Shown: positions 41,274-50,462, counted from the stretch's first letter. The stretch is 64,000 nt of DNA from Fulvimarina manganoxydans (GCF_900176465.1 NZ_FWXR01000023.1:1-64000), one strand, 5' to 3'. The notes: a model not told the origin generated them from the letters alone. A program made the numbers and translations.

Positions 41274-43449
41274 CTAATCTCTGACGGTATGATTTGATAT
41301 TCCTTTCGGAGTAGGAGAAAGGCTCTTGGAAAAGCGCAGCACTTTGCTCATCTCGCTTAGGACCAAAATCAATTACCCAGCGGTCTGGCCGATTTCCATT
41401 GAAATCGTCTCCATTCATGGATGGGCGCAGCACCTCGCTGTTTTGCGAACCATCAACATTCCGAGGTTGGAGCAACCAATCTCTTGCCAATTCAGGTGCG
41501 ACAAAAAATGGTCCGTTATATATCACACCAACGTAGGATATTCTCTTATTTTGCTCAAGCTTCTCTCGCTTCGTAAGATCGAATTTGCTGCTCGTTAGGT
41601 CAGAATTTATTTTTTTGACCGGCTTTCCGTTCAGTGTTGCAATATTTTTATGATCGGCTTTACCGAAAACGATCAGAGAGACCCGAACTGAAGCACCCTC
41701 GACTGTCCAAGGCTCATCACTCCACGCCGCGATCAAGCGTATTTCATCAACAACTTGATCTAGAACTTTGCGACTTGCACCATTCCTTACTGAATTAGTA
41801 GCAACGAAGCCAACGCGTTCTGTCGAATATTTCTGGATCGAATGGAACCCTTTCCAGATCCAGTAGACAACAAGGTCCGCACCGCCTGGAATTTTGCCAG
41901 AGTAAATGCTCCGAACGCATCCCGTGTATTTTTCACCAAGTTCTCCAACTATAACCTTATCGCCGAGGAATGGCGGATTGCCAATGATCGCATCCGCTTT
42001 TGGCCACTGCGCTTCAACGATGTTGCCATCGCCATCTTCGCTGAGGAGCGCATCTCGGCACTCGATCGTCTCCAATGGCTTCAGGACGGGGTTTGACGAG
42101 GCGTTGAAGCCGTTCTTCAGCATCCACTGGATTTCACCAATCCAGACGGATACCCGAGCCAATTCGGCGGCATAGGGGTTGATCTCGATACCGCGCACCA
42201 CTTCGGGGCCGATCTGCGGAAAGCCGCGCGGCAGGCCAAGAGCCTCGCTCTCCACCTGGGCACGGTGTTCGAGGTTTTTCAGTTCTCGAAGTGCGACATA
42301 GAGGAAGTTGCCCGAACCACAGGCCGGGTCGAGCACGCGGTAGTCCGCAAGGCGCTTCAGATATTCATCCAGCACCGTCTGGGCCTGGTTCTTGGCCTTC
42401 GTGCGCGCCCCACCCTTGGCAGCCTCCGCCTTCGCCATCAAGCCCTCGATACGACCCTTGGCCTCGCTCCATTCGGCGGCCAGGGGCTCGACGATGGTCG
42501 GCCCGATGATCATCATGATCTTGTCGCGGTCGGTATAGTGGGCGCCGAGCTGGCTGCGCTTGTCGGGGTCGAGGCCGCGCTCGAACAGCGTTCCGAGAAT
42601 GGACGGGTCGATGTCGCACCAATACTGGATGGCGGCCCTGTGGACGATCTTCAGTTCGTCCTTGGTGAGCGGGAAGACGAGATCGTCGTTGAACAGCCCG
42701 CCATTGAACCATGCGATCTTATCGAAGCCGACACGGCCCCCATCCTTCATGGCAAGGAAGAGATCGCGGGCGAAGCTCTCGAACTCGGCCGGCTCATCCA
42801 GAGCTCGCTCGATCATCCGCGTGAAGAGCTTTGATGGCAGGAGGTTTACGTCCTCAGCGAACATGCAGAAGACGAGGCGGTTGATGAAATGCGCCACCTC
42901 TTCCGGCAGATGACCGCGCTCGCGCAGCGACTTGGCGAGAGCGGCGAACTCTCCGGCGATTTCCTCGGTCAGTTCCTGCCGCGTCTTCTTAGGTCGTAGG
43001 GCTTCCGGGTCGGTGAACGCCGATTTCAGCCAACCACGCTTGTCCGCATCGGCGATATCCGCGATCGGTATCTCGTAGATTTTCGAGACCGAATTCGTCC
43101 AGTTGGTATGGATGCGGATGGTCGTGCCAATGTCGGAGACTATCAACAGGGGCGGATTGTCGAGGGCGACCGCGTAGCGTTGAAGCTGGGCGAAGGCGGT
43201 ATCGAGGTTCGCATGGGTGCCCTTGTACTCCCAGCCGAAACAGCCGCGCTTGAAGACATCGGCAAACCCCTTGCCGCCCGTGGTCTTCGTCGCGCCCTTT
43301 TCAAAACCATAGTCGAGGCCTGAGGGGTCCGCTTCGGCCGGGCTCTGTTCTTCGAGAAGGCGGCAGAGGTCAAGGAAGTGCTCATGTGCGGCTGCGCGCT
43401 CTTTGAGCTTCGTCCCCGACCACTTCTTGATGAAATCGTGCGGCGTCAT
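41239..43449 (-). CDS. MmeI-like (type IIL) restriction enzyme/methyltransferase, N-terminal part
   Basis: The 736-residue frame starts MTPHDFIKKWSGTKLKERAA. Its N-terminal nuclease has FADVFKRGCFGWEYKG (Asp, then Glu and Lys: D-ExK). A helical linker follows, then the methylase motif I DPACGSGNFLYVAL and motif IV IGNPPF for adenine-N6 transfer. These fused enzymes methylate one strand and cut about 20 bp away. The frame ends with a stop at 41239, and the conserved C-terminal region continues in another frame (40554–41273). This copy is therefore split by a frameshift and probably inactive unless the shift is corrected. It is the largest gene of the tRNA-Asn island. Confidence 0.87.
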   Translation of the reverse strand: MTPHDFIKKWSGTKLKERAAAHEHFLDLCRLLEEQSPAEADPSGLDYGFEKGATKTTGGKGFADVFKRGCFGWEYKGTHANLDTAFAQLQRYAVALDNPPLLIVSDIGTTIRIHTNWTNSVSKIYEIPIADIADADKRGWLKSAFTDPEALRPKKTRQELTEEIAGEFAALAKSLRERGHLPEEVAHFINRLVFCMFAEDVNLLPSKLFTRMIERALDEPAEFESFARDLFLAMKDGGRVGFDKIAWFNGGLFNDDLVFPLTKDELKIVHRAAIQYWCDIDPSILGTLFERGLDPDKRSQLGAHYTDRDKIMMIIGPTIVEPLAAEWSEAKGRIEGLMAKAEAAKGGARTKAKNQAQTVLDEYLKRLADYRVLDPACGSGNFLYVALRELKNLEHRAQVESEALGLPRGFPQIGPEVVRGIEINPYAAELARVSVWIGEIQWMLKNGFNASSNPVLKPLETIECRDALLSEDGDGNIVEAQWPKADAIIGNPPFLGDKVIVGELGEKYTGCVRSIYSGKIPGGADLVVYWIWKGFHSIQKYSTERVGFVATNSVRNGASRKVLDQVVDEIRLIAAWSDEPWTVEGASVRVSLIVFGKADHKNIATLNGKPVKKINSDLTSSKFDLTKREKLEQNKRISYVGVIYNGPFFVAPELARDWLLQPRNVDGSQNSEVLRPSMNGDDFNGNRPDRWVIDFGPKRDEQSAALFQEPFSYSERNIKSYRQRLDDNSNFRRPHG

Positions 43450-43563
43450 GCATCCCCCGGTATTCCCCGTGCCGACTTTCGCCACGAAGAGGGACGAATT
43501 GCAATCGTTCGCACGGTTGATGCGACCGGAGGGGAGAGGCTTGGATGCCCCTCCCGGGTAGTC

Positions 43564-43773
43564 CTAGCCGACGATGGATGCGCCTACGTCGATCGCAATC
43601 CAGGCGCTGGTGAACCAGCCGAGCATTCGGATGGGCAGGGCGAAGTAGGAAAAGCGCAGCATCACATTCATGAACTGGCTTGCGCCGCAGGCGAGCGCGG
43701 TGACAAGTCCAAAGACCATGTTCAGGCCGATGAAGGTGCCAAGGCCGGCGATAATCGCAAGAACCATGTCCAT
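43564..43773 (-). CDS. Small membrane protein, 69 residues
   Basis: Two hydrophobic stretches (MVLAIIAGLGTFIGLNMVFG and IRMLGWFTSAWIAIDVGASI) suggest two membrane spans. It follows another small gene on the same strand by four bases. No family is recognised. The gene pair lies between the integrase and the RM gene of the island. Confidence 0.5.
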   Translation of the reverse strand: MDMVLAIIAGLGTFIGLNMVFGLVTALACGASQFMNVMLRFSYFALPIRMLGWFTSAWIAIDVGASIVG

Positions 43774-43777
43774 CGCC

Positions 43778-43960
43778 TCAGCCCTTCCGTGCGCTCAAGC
43801 GGCCTTCGCGGTGGCGAGACCAGCATCCGGTGAGCCGGCCGGCGAAGAAATCGACATCGTTTGCGGATGATCGCTCCGCTCCGAAGCCGACCGAATGCGG
43901 CACGAGTTCGATCCGTAGGCTCCCGAGGTGGAACAGGAGGGTGACGTAGAAACCGCGCAT
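43778..43960 (-). CDS. Small unknown protein, 60 residues
   Basis: The product starts MRGFYVTLLFHLGSLRIELV and ends in a basic REGRLSARKG. CAGGAGAA lies seven bases before the ATG, which supports translation. It directly precedes the small membrane protein gene. No family is recognised. Confidence 0.4.
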   Translation of the reverse strand: MRGFYVTLLFHLGSLRIELVPHSVGFGAERSSANDVDFFAGRLTGCWSRHREGRLSARKG

Positions 43961-44054
43961 GGTGTTCTCCTGTGGCTGCGGTTGGGAAGACGTGCGTCAT
44001 CGGCCGGCCGCGAGTGAACGTCCGTGGAAGCCGATGGGGAATGATGAGGGACGC

Positions 44055-45428
44055 TTAGGTGCGTTCCGGGGGAGGGAAGCCGAGCGCTTGCCGGAGGGCT
44101 CTGTCAGCAACCTGGAGGCGCGCTCGCTCGCCGCCGTAGTTCGACGCGGTTTTACCCGATGCGTGCCCGAGAAGGATGTCCTGAACGGCGTCCTCAACGT
44201 CTGCGACGCGGAGAAGGTCTTTCATCCGATCACGAAGCGAATGCGTCGTCACCTTGCGATCGGCCGTTACGGCTCGAACGTGTTTGCTGAGTGCCGCTGA
44301 GGCCGCTCCACCCCCACCCTCACGGCAGTAGTCGGGGAACAGGAACGGACCATCGGTCGCTTCGACCGCCTCGCGCATGGCTTCGAGGGCTGGCCCGATG
44401 AGAGGCACCTTGCGCTGAGAGGATTTCGTCGTAATCCTTCTCGCCTCGTGCCATTCAACGTCGAAATGCGGGATGGCGTCTTCGAGATGAACATCGACAC
44501 GGCGAAGACCAGAAACCTCGGAGAGTCGGCAGCCGCTGTTCTCTAGAATGATCCATATGCGAGCTAGATCGTCCTTCGCCATCGATAGAACGCGCCTTCG
44601 GATGGCCTGGACCTCATCTTCCGTGAACGGTCGCTTGACCTTGCGTTCCGGCTCAGCGTTCTCCCGAACGTCAGCCTTCAGTTTCATGAATGGATTGCGG
44701 AGCGTGCCGAGGTCGAACTCTTCAATCGCATGATTGATGACTGCGCGAACCGTATTGAGATAGCGATCCACCGATGAAGGACGCCGACTGTCCAGCATGA
44801 CCGAGCGAACTTCCTTCGCATCGTCTCGGCGGAGGCTGGATAGGGTCCGGGTCAACGGGATGGCTTGAGCGACGAGCTTGAAGACCCGCTCCAATTCGTC
44901 CTTGTTCTTCTTGCTGTCTCGGACCCGCTCCTTCTCGTAGAGCCGCTTCGCATCATCAAGGGTTGGGTCAGGCCGTCTCGCAGTCGCACCACGGTATAGG
45001 GCGCTTAGGAACGCCTCGTCAGCCTGAGAGAGACCGATGGGGTCGCCCTCTTCGTCCCTGTGATAGCCTTTGAGGACCGCATCAGCGATAGCTTCGCGCC
45101 CGCCTTCCTCGTTCGCATCCTCTTCGTCGGGCGTCCATTCGGAGTTGAGCCCAAGCGCGGCAACACGGCGAGCCGCCTCACGCGCCACCTCAAGCGCAGT
45201 CTGATCTTCACGCGATGCAGCCGCAGGCGTCACCCTTGCCGCCTGGGCGAGCTGGCGCTCTACCTCGGCATGAACAGACAGATAGAGCCGGATGGCTTCC
45301 GCTTCCGAGCCGGCCAGCCGAAGCACGATCTCCCGCTTGCCGATCGCAGCACGGAGAGAAGCCGGGACTTTTCGCCGGTAGTACCAGGACGCTTTTCGTT
45401 TCTGGATGTGTCGCACGTCGATTAGCAT
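44055..45428 (-). CDS. Tyrosine integrase of the tRNA-Asn island
   Basis: The 457-residue recombinase has an N-terminal arm-binding region (HIQKRKASWYYRRKVPASL) and a catalytic domain with Arg in NSGCRLSEVSGLRRVDV, HSLRDRMKDLL, the His of DILLGHASG and the Tyr of TASNYGGE. It is transcribed away from tRNA-Asn and starts 88 bp from the tRNA 3' end. This is the standard position for an island integrase. The decamer GTGTACCTCG at 45453–45462, between the gene and the tRNA, is a likely arm site. Confidence 0.93.
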   Translation of the reverse strand: MLIDVRHIQKRKASWYYRRKVPASLRAAIGKREIVLRLAGSEAEAIRLYLSVHAEVERQLAQAARVTPAAASREDQTALEVAREAARRVAALGLNSEWTPDEEDANEEGGREAIADAVLKGYHRDEEGDPIGLSQADEAFLSALYRGATARRPDPTLDDAKRLYEKERVRDSKKNKDELERVFKLVAQAIPLTRTLSSLRRDDAKEVRSVMLDSRRPSSVDRYLNTVRAVINHAIEEFDLGTLRNPFMKLKADVRENAEPERKVKRPFTEDEVQAIRRRVLSMAKDDLARIWIILENSGCRLSEVSGLRRVDVHLEDAIPHFDVEWHEARRITTKSSQRKVPLIGPALEAMREAVEATDGPFLFPDYCREGGGGAASAALSKHVRAVTADRKVTTHSLRDRMKDLLRVADVEDAVQDILLGHASGKTASNYGGERARLQVADRALRQALGFPPPERT

Positions 45429-45515
45429 AGGGTACCTTCGGTGTAACCGGAAGTGTACCTCGGGGAACGCTAGATGCCTGGAAACCCAGGATTTTCTGGA
45501 CTTTGAGCGAGAAAA

Positions 45516-45532
45516 TGGCTCCCCGGGCCGGA
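45516..45532. repeat. Right attachment repeat inside tRNA-Asn
   Basis: TGGCTCCCCGGGCCGGA, the CCA end and last acceptor/T-arm bases of tRNA-Asn, is identical to 36190–36206. Confidence 0.87.
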
Positions 45533-45590
45533 TTCGAACCAGCGACCGATCGATTAACAGTCGAGTGCTCTACCACTGAGCTACCGGGGA
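45516..45590 (-). tRNA. tRNA-Asn (anticodon GTT)
   Basis: The minus strand folds with acceptor TCCCCGG / CCGGGGA, discriminator G and encoded CCA. The D-arm is GCTCAGTGGTAGAGC, the anticodon loop CTGTTAA reads GTT, and the T-arm is CTGGTTCGAATCCGG. The length is 75 nt. It is the integration target of the island to its left. Confidence 0.96.
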
Positions 45591-45919
45591 ACGCGAAGGG
45601 TGCAGCGCCGAGCGCCGCATCGCGATGACGGCCCTATAGCAAAGGCGCGGGCGACTTGCCAAGCCGTATCGGCGAAAAAATCGATCGGCGCCGCCAAAGC
45701 CTTCGCACAAGGGCCTTTTACGGGGCCATAGCGGACCGATGAGTGTGTCCGAGGCTGAGACTGGGGCCTCGGGGCTGGGTTCAGCCGGAAGCTTCGTCCC
45801 GGTCGCCGCTGAAAACAGGCCGAAGGCGTTCGGCTCGCTCAAGCGTGATCGCGCAAATCCCGCTCCTTCGGTCGCCCCTCCTTTCCGCGACCGCCTGCGG
45901 CTCCCATCTGCCGCAAACG

Positions 45920-46246
45920 ATGAAGACGCCCTCACGAACCGACTTGCAACCTGTCGAACCTGGCGCAAGGGAGCGGTCTCATGCGCCCCGACATGGGCCG
46001 ACGATCGAGCTCTTCGGTCGAAAGATGCGCCTGCCGCGCAGCCGACCCTTGCGGATCGCCCTCGGCGTCGCACTCTGCATTGGCGGCATTTTAGGCTTTC
46101 TCCCCGTCCTCGGCTTCTGGATGATCCCGCTCGGGCTCATCGTCTTGTCGGTCGACGTGGCGCCCGTCCGACGGTTCCGGCGCAGACTGGCCGTGCGCTG
46201 GGAAAATCGCCGTCGGCGCTGGAAGGGCGCTCGATCCGACGGCTGA
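45920..46246 (+). CDS. PGPGW-like transmembrane protein
   Basis: The 108-residue product ends with LPRSRPLRIALGVALCIGGI, LGFLPVLGFWMIPLGLIVLS and RRFRRRLAVRWENRRRR. This is the small two-span membrane family often annotated as PGPGW or hypothetical transmembrane protein in Rhizobiales. The N-terminal 35 residues are polar. The Met at 45920 is chosen because the frame before it is Arg/Ser-rich and non-coding in appearance. Function is unknown. It lies alone right of tRNA-Asn. Confidence 0.7.
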   Translation: MKTPSRTDLQPVEPGARERSHAPRHGPTIELFGRKMRLPRSRPLRIALGVALCIGGILGFLPVLGFWMIPLGLIVLSVDVAPVRRFRRRLAVRWENRRRRWKGARSDG

Positions 46247-46281
46247 GATTCGCCGTGACGGACAGGCCGAGTTCTCCTCCG

Positions 46282-46866
46282 CTATTTTGACACGGCCTCT
46301 TGGCAAAGACCGGTCATGGCATAAAGCGCGGTGAGCGGGATCGGCGTCTCGCAGGTTTCGACGGACAGGCTCTGCGAACACTCGTGCAGGAGCGCGGCAA
46401 TGACGAAGCGGCCCCCTTCGCCCCGGCGCCAGACATCGACCCGCACCTCGGACTGGGAGATAAGGATATATTGGCGAAGGCTCGGCAGGCTTTCATAGTC
46501 CCTGAACTTGCGGGATTGATCGAACCAGGCCGTCGACGACGACAGCACCTCGAAAATGACAGTCGGGCCGGAGGCTTCATGAGCCGATGGATCGAAAGCG
46601 CCGCAATCGATGGTGACATCGGGATAGCGGCAATTGCCCGTCGCAGGGATTGGCACGCGCAGATCGGAGCCGTAGGGACGGCAGCCCCTGCCCTCAAGGC
46701 GCTGCCATAGAAGCGCGAGCAGACGGCTCGCAATCAGCGCATGGGCCTGGCTGCCCCCCGTCATCAGGCGCGGCTCGCCGGCGTCCAATTCGTAGCGCTT
46801 CTCCTGAGCCGCCTCCCATTCGAGGAAGGAGGGCAGGTCCCATACGCTCTTCCTGAGTTCCGGCAT
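46282..46866 (-). CDS. Uma2-family (DUF820) endonuclease-like protein
   Basis: The 194-residue protein follows the Uma2 plan: FLEWEAAQEKRYELDAGEPR, HALIASRLLALLWQRL, RYPDVTIDCGAFD and TVIFEVLSSSTAWFDQSRK. Asp in PDV and Glu in FEVLS belong to the PD-(D/E)XK-like core. The biological role of the family is unclear, although it is widespread. It is a single gene with no partner. Confidence 0.87.
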   Translation of the reverse strand: MPELRKSVWDLPSFLEWEAAQEKRYELDAGEPRLMTGGSQAHALIASRLLALLWQRLEGRGCRPYGSDLRVPIPATGNCRYPDVTIDCGAFDPSAHEASGPTVIFEVLSSSTAWFDQSRKFRDYESLPSLRQYILISQSEVRVDVWRRGEGGRFVIAALLHECSQSLSVETCETPIPLTALYAMTGLCQEAVSK

Positions 46867-47054
46867 GGTTCGCTCATCCTGGTTGACGTGCGAGCGATCC
46901 TAGCACAGGCGGCAGGATCGGTGCGCGCCAAGACCTGCGCCTGTTTCGCGTAACCGGAAAGCTCTCTCAGGAAGAGACCAGTCGCCCGTCTTAAAGTTTA
47001 CGCAACCGCAGCTTGATAGATTGTTCGGGCGATCAACCGGCCGGAGGACGCCTC

Positions 47055-47909
47055 TTGAGCGGATTAGGAACTCGCAATCCGAAGCGTCTGGCCGTCCTGA
47101 TCGACGGGGAGAACGTCTCCTCAATCGTTGCCGAAGGCCTCTTTCGGCATATCGCGGGTCTGGGCGAGGCCAGCCTTCGGCGCGTCTATGGCGATTTCGC
47201 GAATGGGCGCCTGAAAGGCTGGGCAGAGGCCCATGCCCGTTTCGCCGTTCAGCCGGTTCAGCAATTCGCGCCCGTCCAGGGCAAGAACACAGCCGACATC
47301 GCACTGGTCGTCGATGCGATGGACCTTCTTTACAGCGCTCGCTTCGATGGCTTCTGTCTCGTCTCATCCGACAGTGATTTCACCCGCCTCGCCCTTCGAA
47401 TTCGAGAAGCCGGGCTCGACGTTTTCGGCTTCGGCCGGCAGACCACCTGCGAAGCCTTTCGCAAGGCCTGTCTCGACTTCGTTCCTCTTGAGAAATTGGC
47501 AGGGGCAAAGCCGCCGGCTGCGAAGAAGACGGAAGCAGGGACCGACAAGCCGAAAGGACAAGCGCCTCTATCCGCAATGACCATCCTCACGCGAACCATG
47601 GCCCAGATGGATGCGAAAGACGGCTGGGTGCATCTCGGCCCCTTTGGCAGCCAGATCAAACAGTTGGCGGCGGATTTCGAACCACGCACCTATGGACATA
47701 AGAAACTCTCGGATCTCTTGCGCGCGACCGGCCATTTCGAATCGAGACAGCATCCGGGCAACGGATTGGAAGTGCGGTTGAAACCGTTGGGCGGAACGCA
47801 GAGACCGCAGTCGAAAGGGGCGGCCAAGGTGAAAAAGCCTAACGCGCCGCAAACGATCGCGATCGGCGAAAGCGCCCTCGGTTGCCGAGCCCTTCGTCCT
47901 GGCCCATAA
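47055..47909 (+). CDS. NYN-domain protein (LabA/DUF88 family)
   Basis: The 284-residue protein has an N-terminal NYN (PIN-like) nuclease domain: LAVLIDGENVSSIVAEGLF with the first acidic residue, ADIALVVDAMDLLYSARFD and FCLVSSDSDFTRLALRIREA. A second domain near residues 175–245 reads LGPFGSQIKQLAADFEPRTY, the OST-HTH/LOTUS type that often follows NYN. It likely cuts or binds RNA. I chose the TTG start at 47055 because GGAGG is seven bases upstream. It lies 49 bp before the nucleoside hydrolase gene on the same strand. Confidence 0.87.
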   Translation: MSGLGTRNPKRLAVLIDGENVSSIVAEGLFRHIAGLGEASLRRVYGDFANGRLKGWAEAHARFAVQPVQQFAPVQGKNTADIALVVDAMDLLYSARFDGFCLVSSDSDFTRLALRIREAGLDVFGFGRQTTCEAFRKACLDFVPLEKLAGAKPPAAKKTEAGTDKPKGQAPLSAMTILTRTMAQMDAKDGWVHLGPFGSQIKQLAADFEPRTYGHKKLSDLLRATGHFESRQHPGNGLEVRLKPLGGTQRPQSKGAAKVKKPNAPQTIAIGESALGCRALRPGP

Positions 47910-47958
47910 GCCGGCAGTCCAAATTTCCGACGAAACGCTTTTTCAAAAGGGCGCGGCC

Positions 47959-48900
47959 ATGGCGCAGAAAGTCATCTTCGACACCGATCCCGGCCAGGAC
48001 GACGCGGTCGCGATCCTGACCGCGCTCGCTTCGCCCGACGAGATCGAGCTTCTCGGCATCGTCACCGTCGCCGGCAATATCCCGCTCGATCTGACGACCC
48101 GGAACGCTCTGAAGCTGGTCGAATTGGCCGGCCGGCCGGAGGTCCCGGTCTATCCCGGCTGCACAAAGCCCTTCGGCCGCAGCCTCGTCACCGCAGAGCA
48201 TGTTCATGGGGAGAGCGGTCTCGACGGGCCGGACCTGCCCGAACCGGTGACAAAGCCGAAGGAGACCCACGGTGTCGATTTCCTGATCGAGACGGTGCGC
48301 GCCCACGAGCCCGGCGCGATCCGGCTTCTGTGCCTCGGACCGCTCACCAATGTCGCGCTTGCCTTTGCCAAGGCGCCGGATATCGCCAAGCGCCTGAAGG
48401 ACATCGTCCTGATGGGTGGCGGCTATTTCGAGGGCGGCAACATCACGCCGACGGCCGAGTTCAACATCTATGTGGATCCGGAGGCGGCGAGCGCGGTCTT
48501 CCGTTCGGGCGCGGCGATCACCGTACTCCCCCTCGATGTCACCCATTTCATGCGCTCGACCAAGGAGCGGATCGAAGCGTTCCGGGCCCTCGGCAACCGC
48601 TCGGGCGAAGCGGTGGCGGCGATGCTCTCCTTCTCCGAGCGCTTCGATGTGGAGAAATACAATTGGGAAGGCGCGCCCCTTCACGATCCTTGCGTGACCG
48701 CTTTCGTCCTAAAGCCCGAGCTCTTCAAGACCCGCCACGTCAATGTGGAGATCGAAACCGGCTCGCCGCTGACGCGCGGCATGACCGTCGTCGATTATTG
48801 GGGCGTGACGGACCGGGACAAGAACGCTGTCTGGGTGCGCTCGGGCGATAGCGATGGCTTCTTTCAGCTTCTGACGGAGCGGATCGGACGCCTTCCATAG
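47959..48900 (+). CDS. Inosine-uridine-type nucleoside hydrolase
   Basis: The 313-residue protein has the calcium-binding motif VIFDTDPGQDDAVAIL at the N-terminus, GPLTNVALAFAKAP, the EFNIYVDPEAA loop and the C-terminal HDPCVTAFVLKPELF with the last Ca-binding Asp. It splits ribonucleosides into base and ribose for salvage. It is full length for the family. It may share a transcript with the NYN gene. Confidence 0.95.
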   Translation: MAQKVIFDTDPGQDDAVAILTALASPDEIELLGIVTVAGNIPLDLTTRNALKLVELAGRPEVPVYPGCTKPFGRSLVTAEHVHGESGLDGPDLPEPVTKPKETHGVDFLIETVRAHEPGAIRLLCLGPLTNVALAFAKAPDIAKRLKDIVLMGGGYFEGGNITPTAEFNIYVDPEAASAVFRSGAAITVLPLDVTHFMRSTKERIEAFRALGNRSGEAVAAMLSFSERFDVEKYNWEGAPLHDPCVTAFVLKPELFKTRHVNVEIETGSPLTRGMTVVDYWGVTDRDKNAVWVRSGDSDGFFQLLTERIGRLP

Positions 48901-48921
48901 GATCAGACTGGCCGAATAGTA

Positions 48922-48976
48922 AATCTAAGAATAGAATCATTCCAAATTGGCAATCTAGAAATAGAACAATTCCAGA
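48922..48976 (+). promoter_or_regulatory. Two Irr-type iron-control boxes (ICE)
   Basis: Two direct copies, 30 bp apart, have the form TAGAA-N3-TTCCA with A/T-rich flanks: AATAGAATCATTCCAAA (48930–48946) and AATAGAACAATTCCAGA (48960–48976). Both are close to the rhizobial ICE motif TTTAGAA-N3-TTCTAAA. They lie about 125 bp upstream of the imelysin operon. A TTGACA at 48991–48996 may be the -35 box. Irr should make the operon iron-responsive. Confidence 0.65.
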
Positions 48977-49099
48977 CTTCACGAAGTTGTTTGACAATCA
49001 GGCGCCATCTGCTTAGCCGTCGGTCCGGGCCTTCGCGCCCGTTCGCCCGAACCGTCTTGAAGAGCACCGGGCCTTGTCCCCGGCAGGAGCTTGACCGTC

Positions 49100-50386
49100 A
49101 TGTCCTCGATCCTTCGCGTGGCTGGCAGAGCCGCATCCGTTTCCTTTCTGGCGCTTGCCGCGCCCGCCTTCGCCCAAAGCGACACCCCGAGCCAGGAAGC
49201 GGTTCTCAAAAACTATGCGGACATCGCGCTTGCGACCTATGAAGACGCCCTGACGCGCGCCAAGGCGCTGGAAGAGGCGAACAAGGCGCTGACCGAAAAT
49301 GCCAGCGCGGAGACGCTCCAAGCCGCTCGTGACGCCTGGAAGGCCTCCCGCCCGGCCTATCAGCAGAGCGAAGCCTTCCGCTTCGGCAATCCGATCGTCG
49401 ACGATTGGGAAGGCCGGGTGAATGCCTGGCCGCTGGACGAGGGGCTGATCGACTATGTGGATGCCGGCTACGGCACCGAGTCGGATTCCAATCCGCTCTA
49501 TGTGGCCAATGTCATCGCCAATGAGGAAATCACTCTTGGCGGCGAGACGATCGATGTGACGACGATCACGCCCGAGCTGCTGCAGGACAAGCTTCAGGAA
49601 GCCGGCGGGGTCGAGGCGAATGTTGCGACCGGCTATCACGCCATCGAGTTCCTGCTCTGGGGCCAGGATCTGAACGGCACCGAGGCCGGGGCCGGCGATC
49701 GCCCTGCAACGGATTTCGCGACCGGCGAGGCTTGCACCCACGGCCATTGCGACCGGCGCGGCGCCTATTTGAATGCGGCGAGCGAACTCCTCGTCTCCGA
49801 TCTCGAGGAGATGGTGGGCAATTGGCAGGAAGACGGGGCGGCGCGTAAGGCCCTCCTCGACGATCCGACCGCCGGCATCTCGGCGATCCTCACCGGCATG
49901 GGCTCGCTCTCCTATGGCGAACTTGCCGGCGAGCGCATGAAGCTTGGCCTTCTCCTCCATGACCCTGAGGAGGAGCATGATTGCTTCTCCGACAACACCC
50001 ATGTCTCCCATTATTACGACGTCGTCGGCATCGAGAATGTCTATACCGGCAGCTATGAGCGCATCGACGGCTCGACGGTCGAAGGGCCTTCGGTCTCCGA
50101 TCTCGTCGAGGCCAAGGCGCCCGAGGTCGACAAGGAGCTGAAGTCCGACCTTCAGGACACGCTGACCGCCATGCGCGCCGTCTATGACGCGGCCGAAGGC
50201 GGCGAGGCTTATGACCAGCAGATCGGCGAAGGCAATGCGGACGGCAATGCCCGCGTCCAGAAGGCGATCGACGGTCTCATCGCCCAGACCCGGACGATCG
50301 AGCGCGCCGTCGCGGCCCTCGATCTCGGCGACGTGACCATCGAAGGCTCCGACAGCCTCGACAATGTGGACGCGGTCTTCCAGTAA
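49100..50386 (+). CDS. Imelysin-family (M75) periplasmic iron-uptake protein
   Basis: The 428-residue precursor has a signal peptide ending AAPAFAQ. The mature part carries the imelysin core ATGYHAIEFLLWGQDLNGT (GxHxxE) and a second helical bundle. Imelysin proteins of the IrpA/EfeO type take part in iron uptake, and peptidase activity is doubtful. I chose the ATG at 49100 because AGGAG lies ten bases upstream; a TTG at 49091 is too close to that site. It opens a four-gene iron operon behind two Irr-type boxes. Confidence 0.92.
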   Translation: MSSILRVAGRAASVSFLALAAPAFAQSDTPSQEAVLKNYADIALATYEDALTRAKALEEANKALTENASAETLQAARDAWKASRPAYQQSEAFRFGNPIVDDWEGRVNAWPLDEGLIDYVDAGYGTESDSNPLYVANVIANEEITLGGETIDVTTITPELLQDKLQEAGGVEANVATGYHAIEFLLWGQDLNGTEAGAGDRPATDFATGEACTHGHCDRRGAYLNAASELLVSDLEEMVGNWQEDGAARKALLDDPTAGISAILTGMGSLSYGELAGERMKLGLLLHDPEEEHDCFSDNTHVSHYYDVVGIENVYTGSYERIDGSTVEGPSVSDLVEAKAPEVDKELKSDLQDTLTAMRAVYDAAEGGEAYDQQIGEGNADGNARVQKAIDGLIAQTRTIERAVAALDLGDVTIEGSDSLDNVDAVFQ

Positions 50387-50404
50387 GACTTCAATACCGC
50401 CGAG

Positions 50405-50430
50405 ATGGCGGCCTCCGCAGAGGCCGCCAT
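50405..50430 (+). terminator. Attenuator-like hairpin inside the iron operon
   Basis: Stem ATGGCGGCCTC / GAGGCCGCCAT closes a CGCA loop and is followed by TTTTGGGATTT. It lies 19 bp after the first imelysin stop. The T-tract is short, so it may only reduce transcription of the downstream genes. Confidence 0.5.
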
Positions 50431-50462
50431 TTTGGGATTTCTCCTATCGACGCCTGTTCGCC

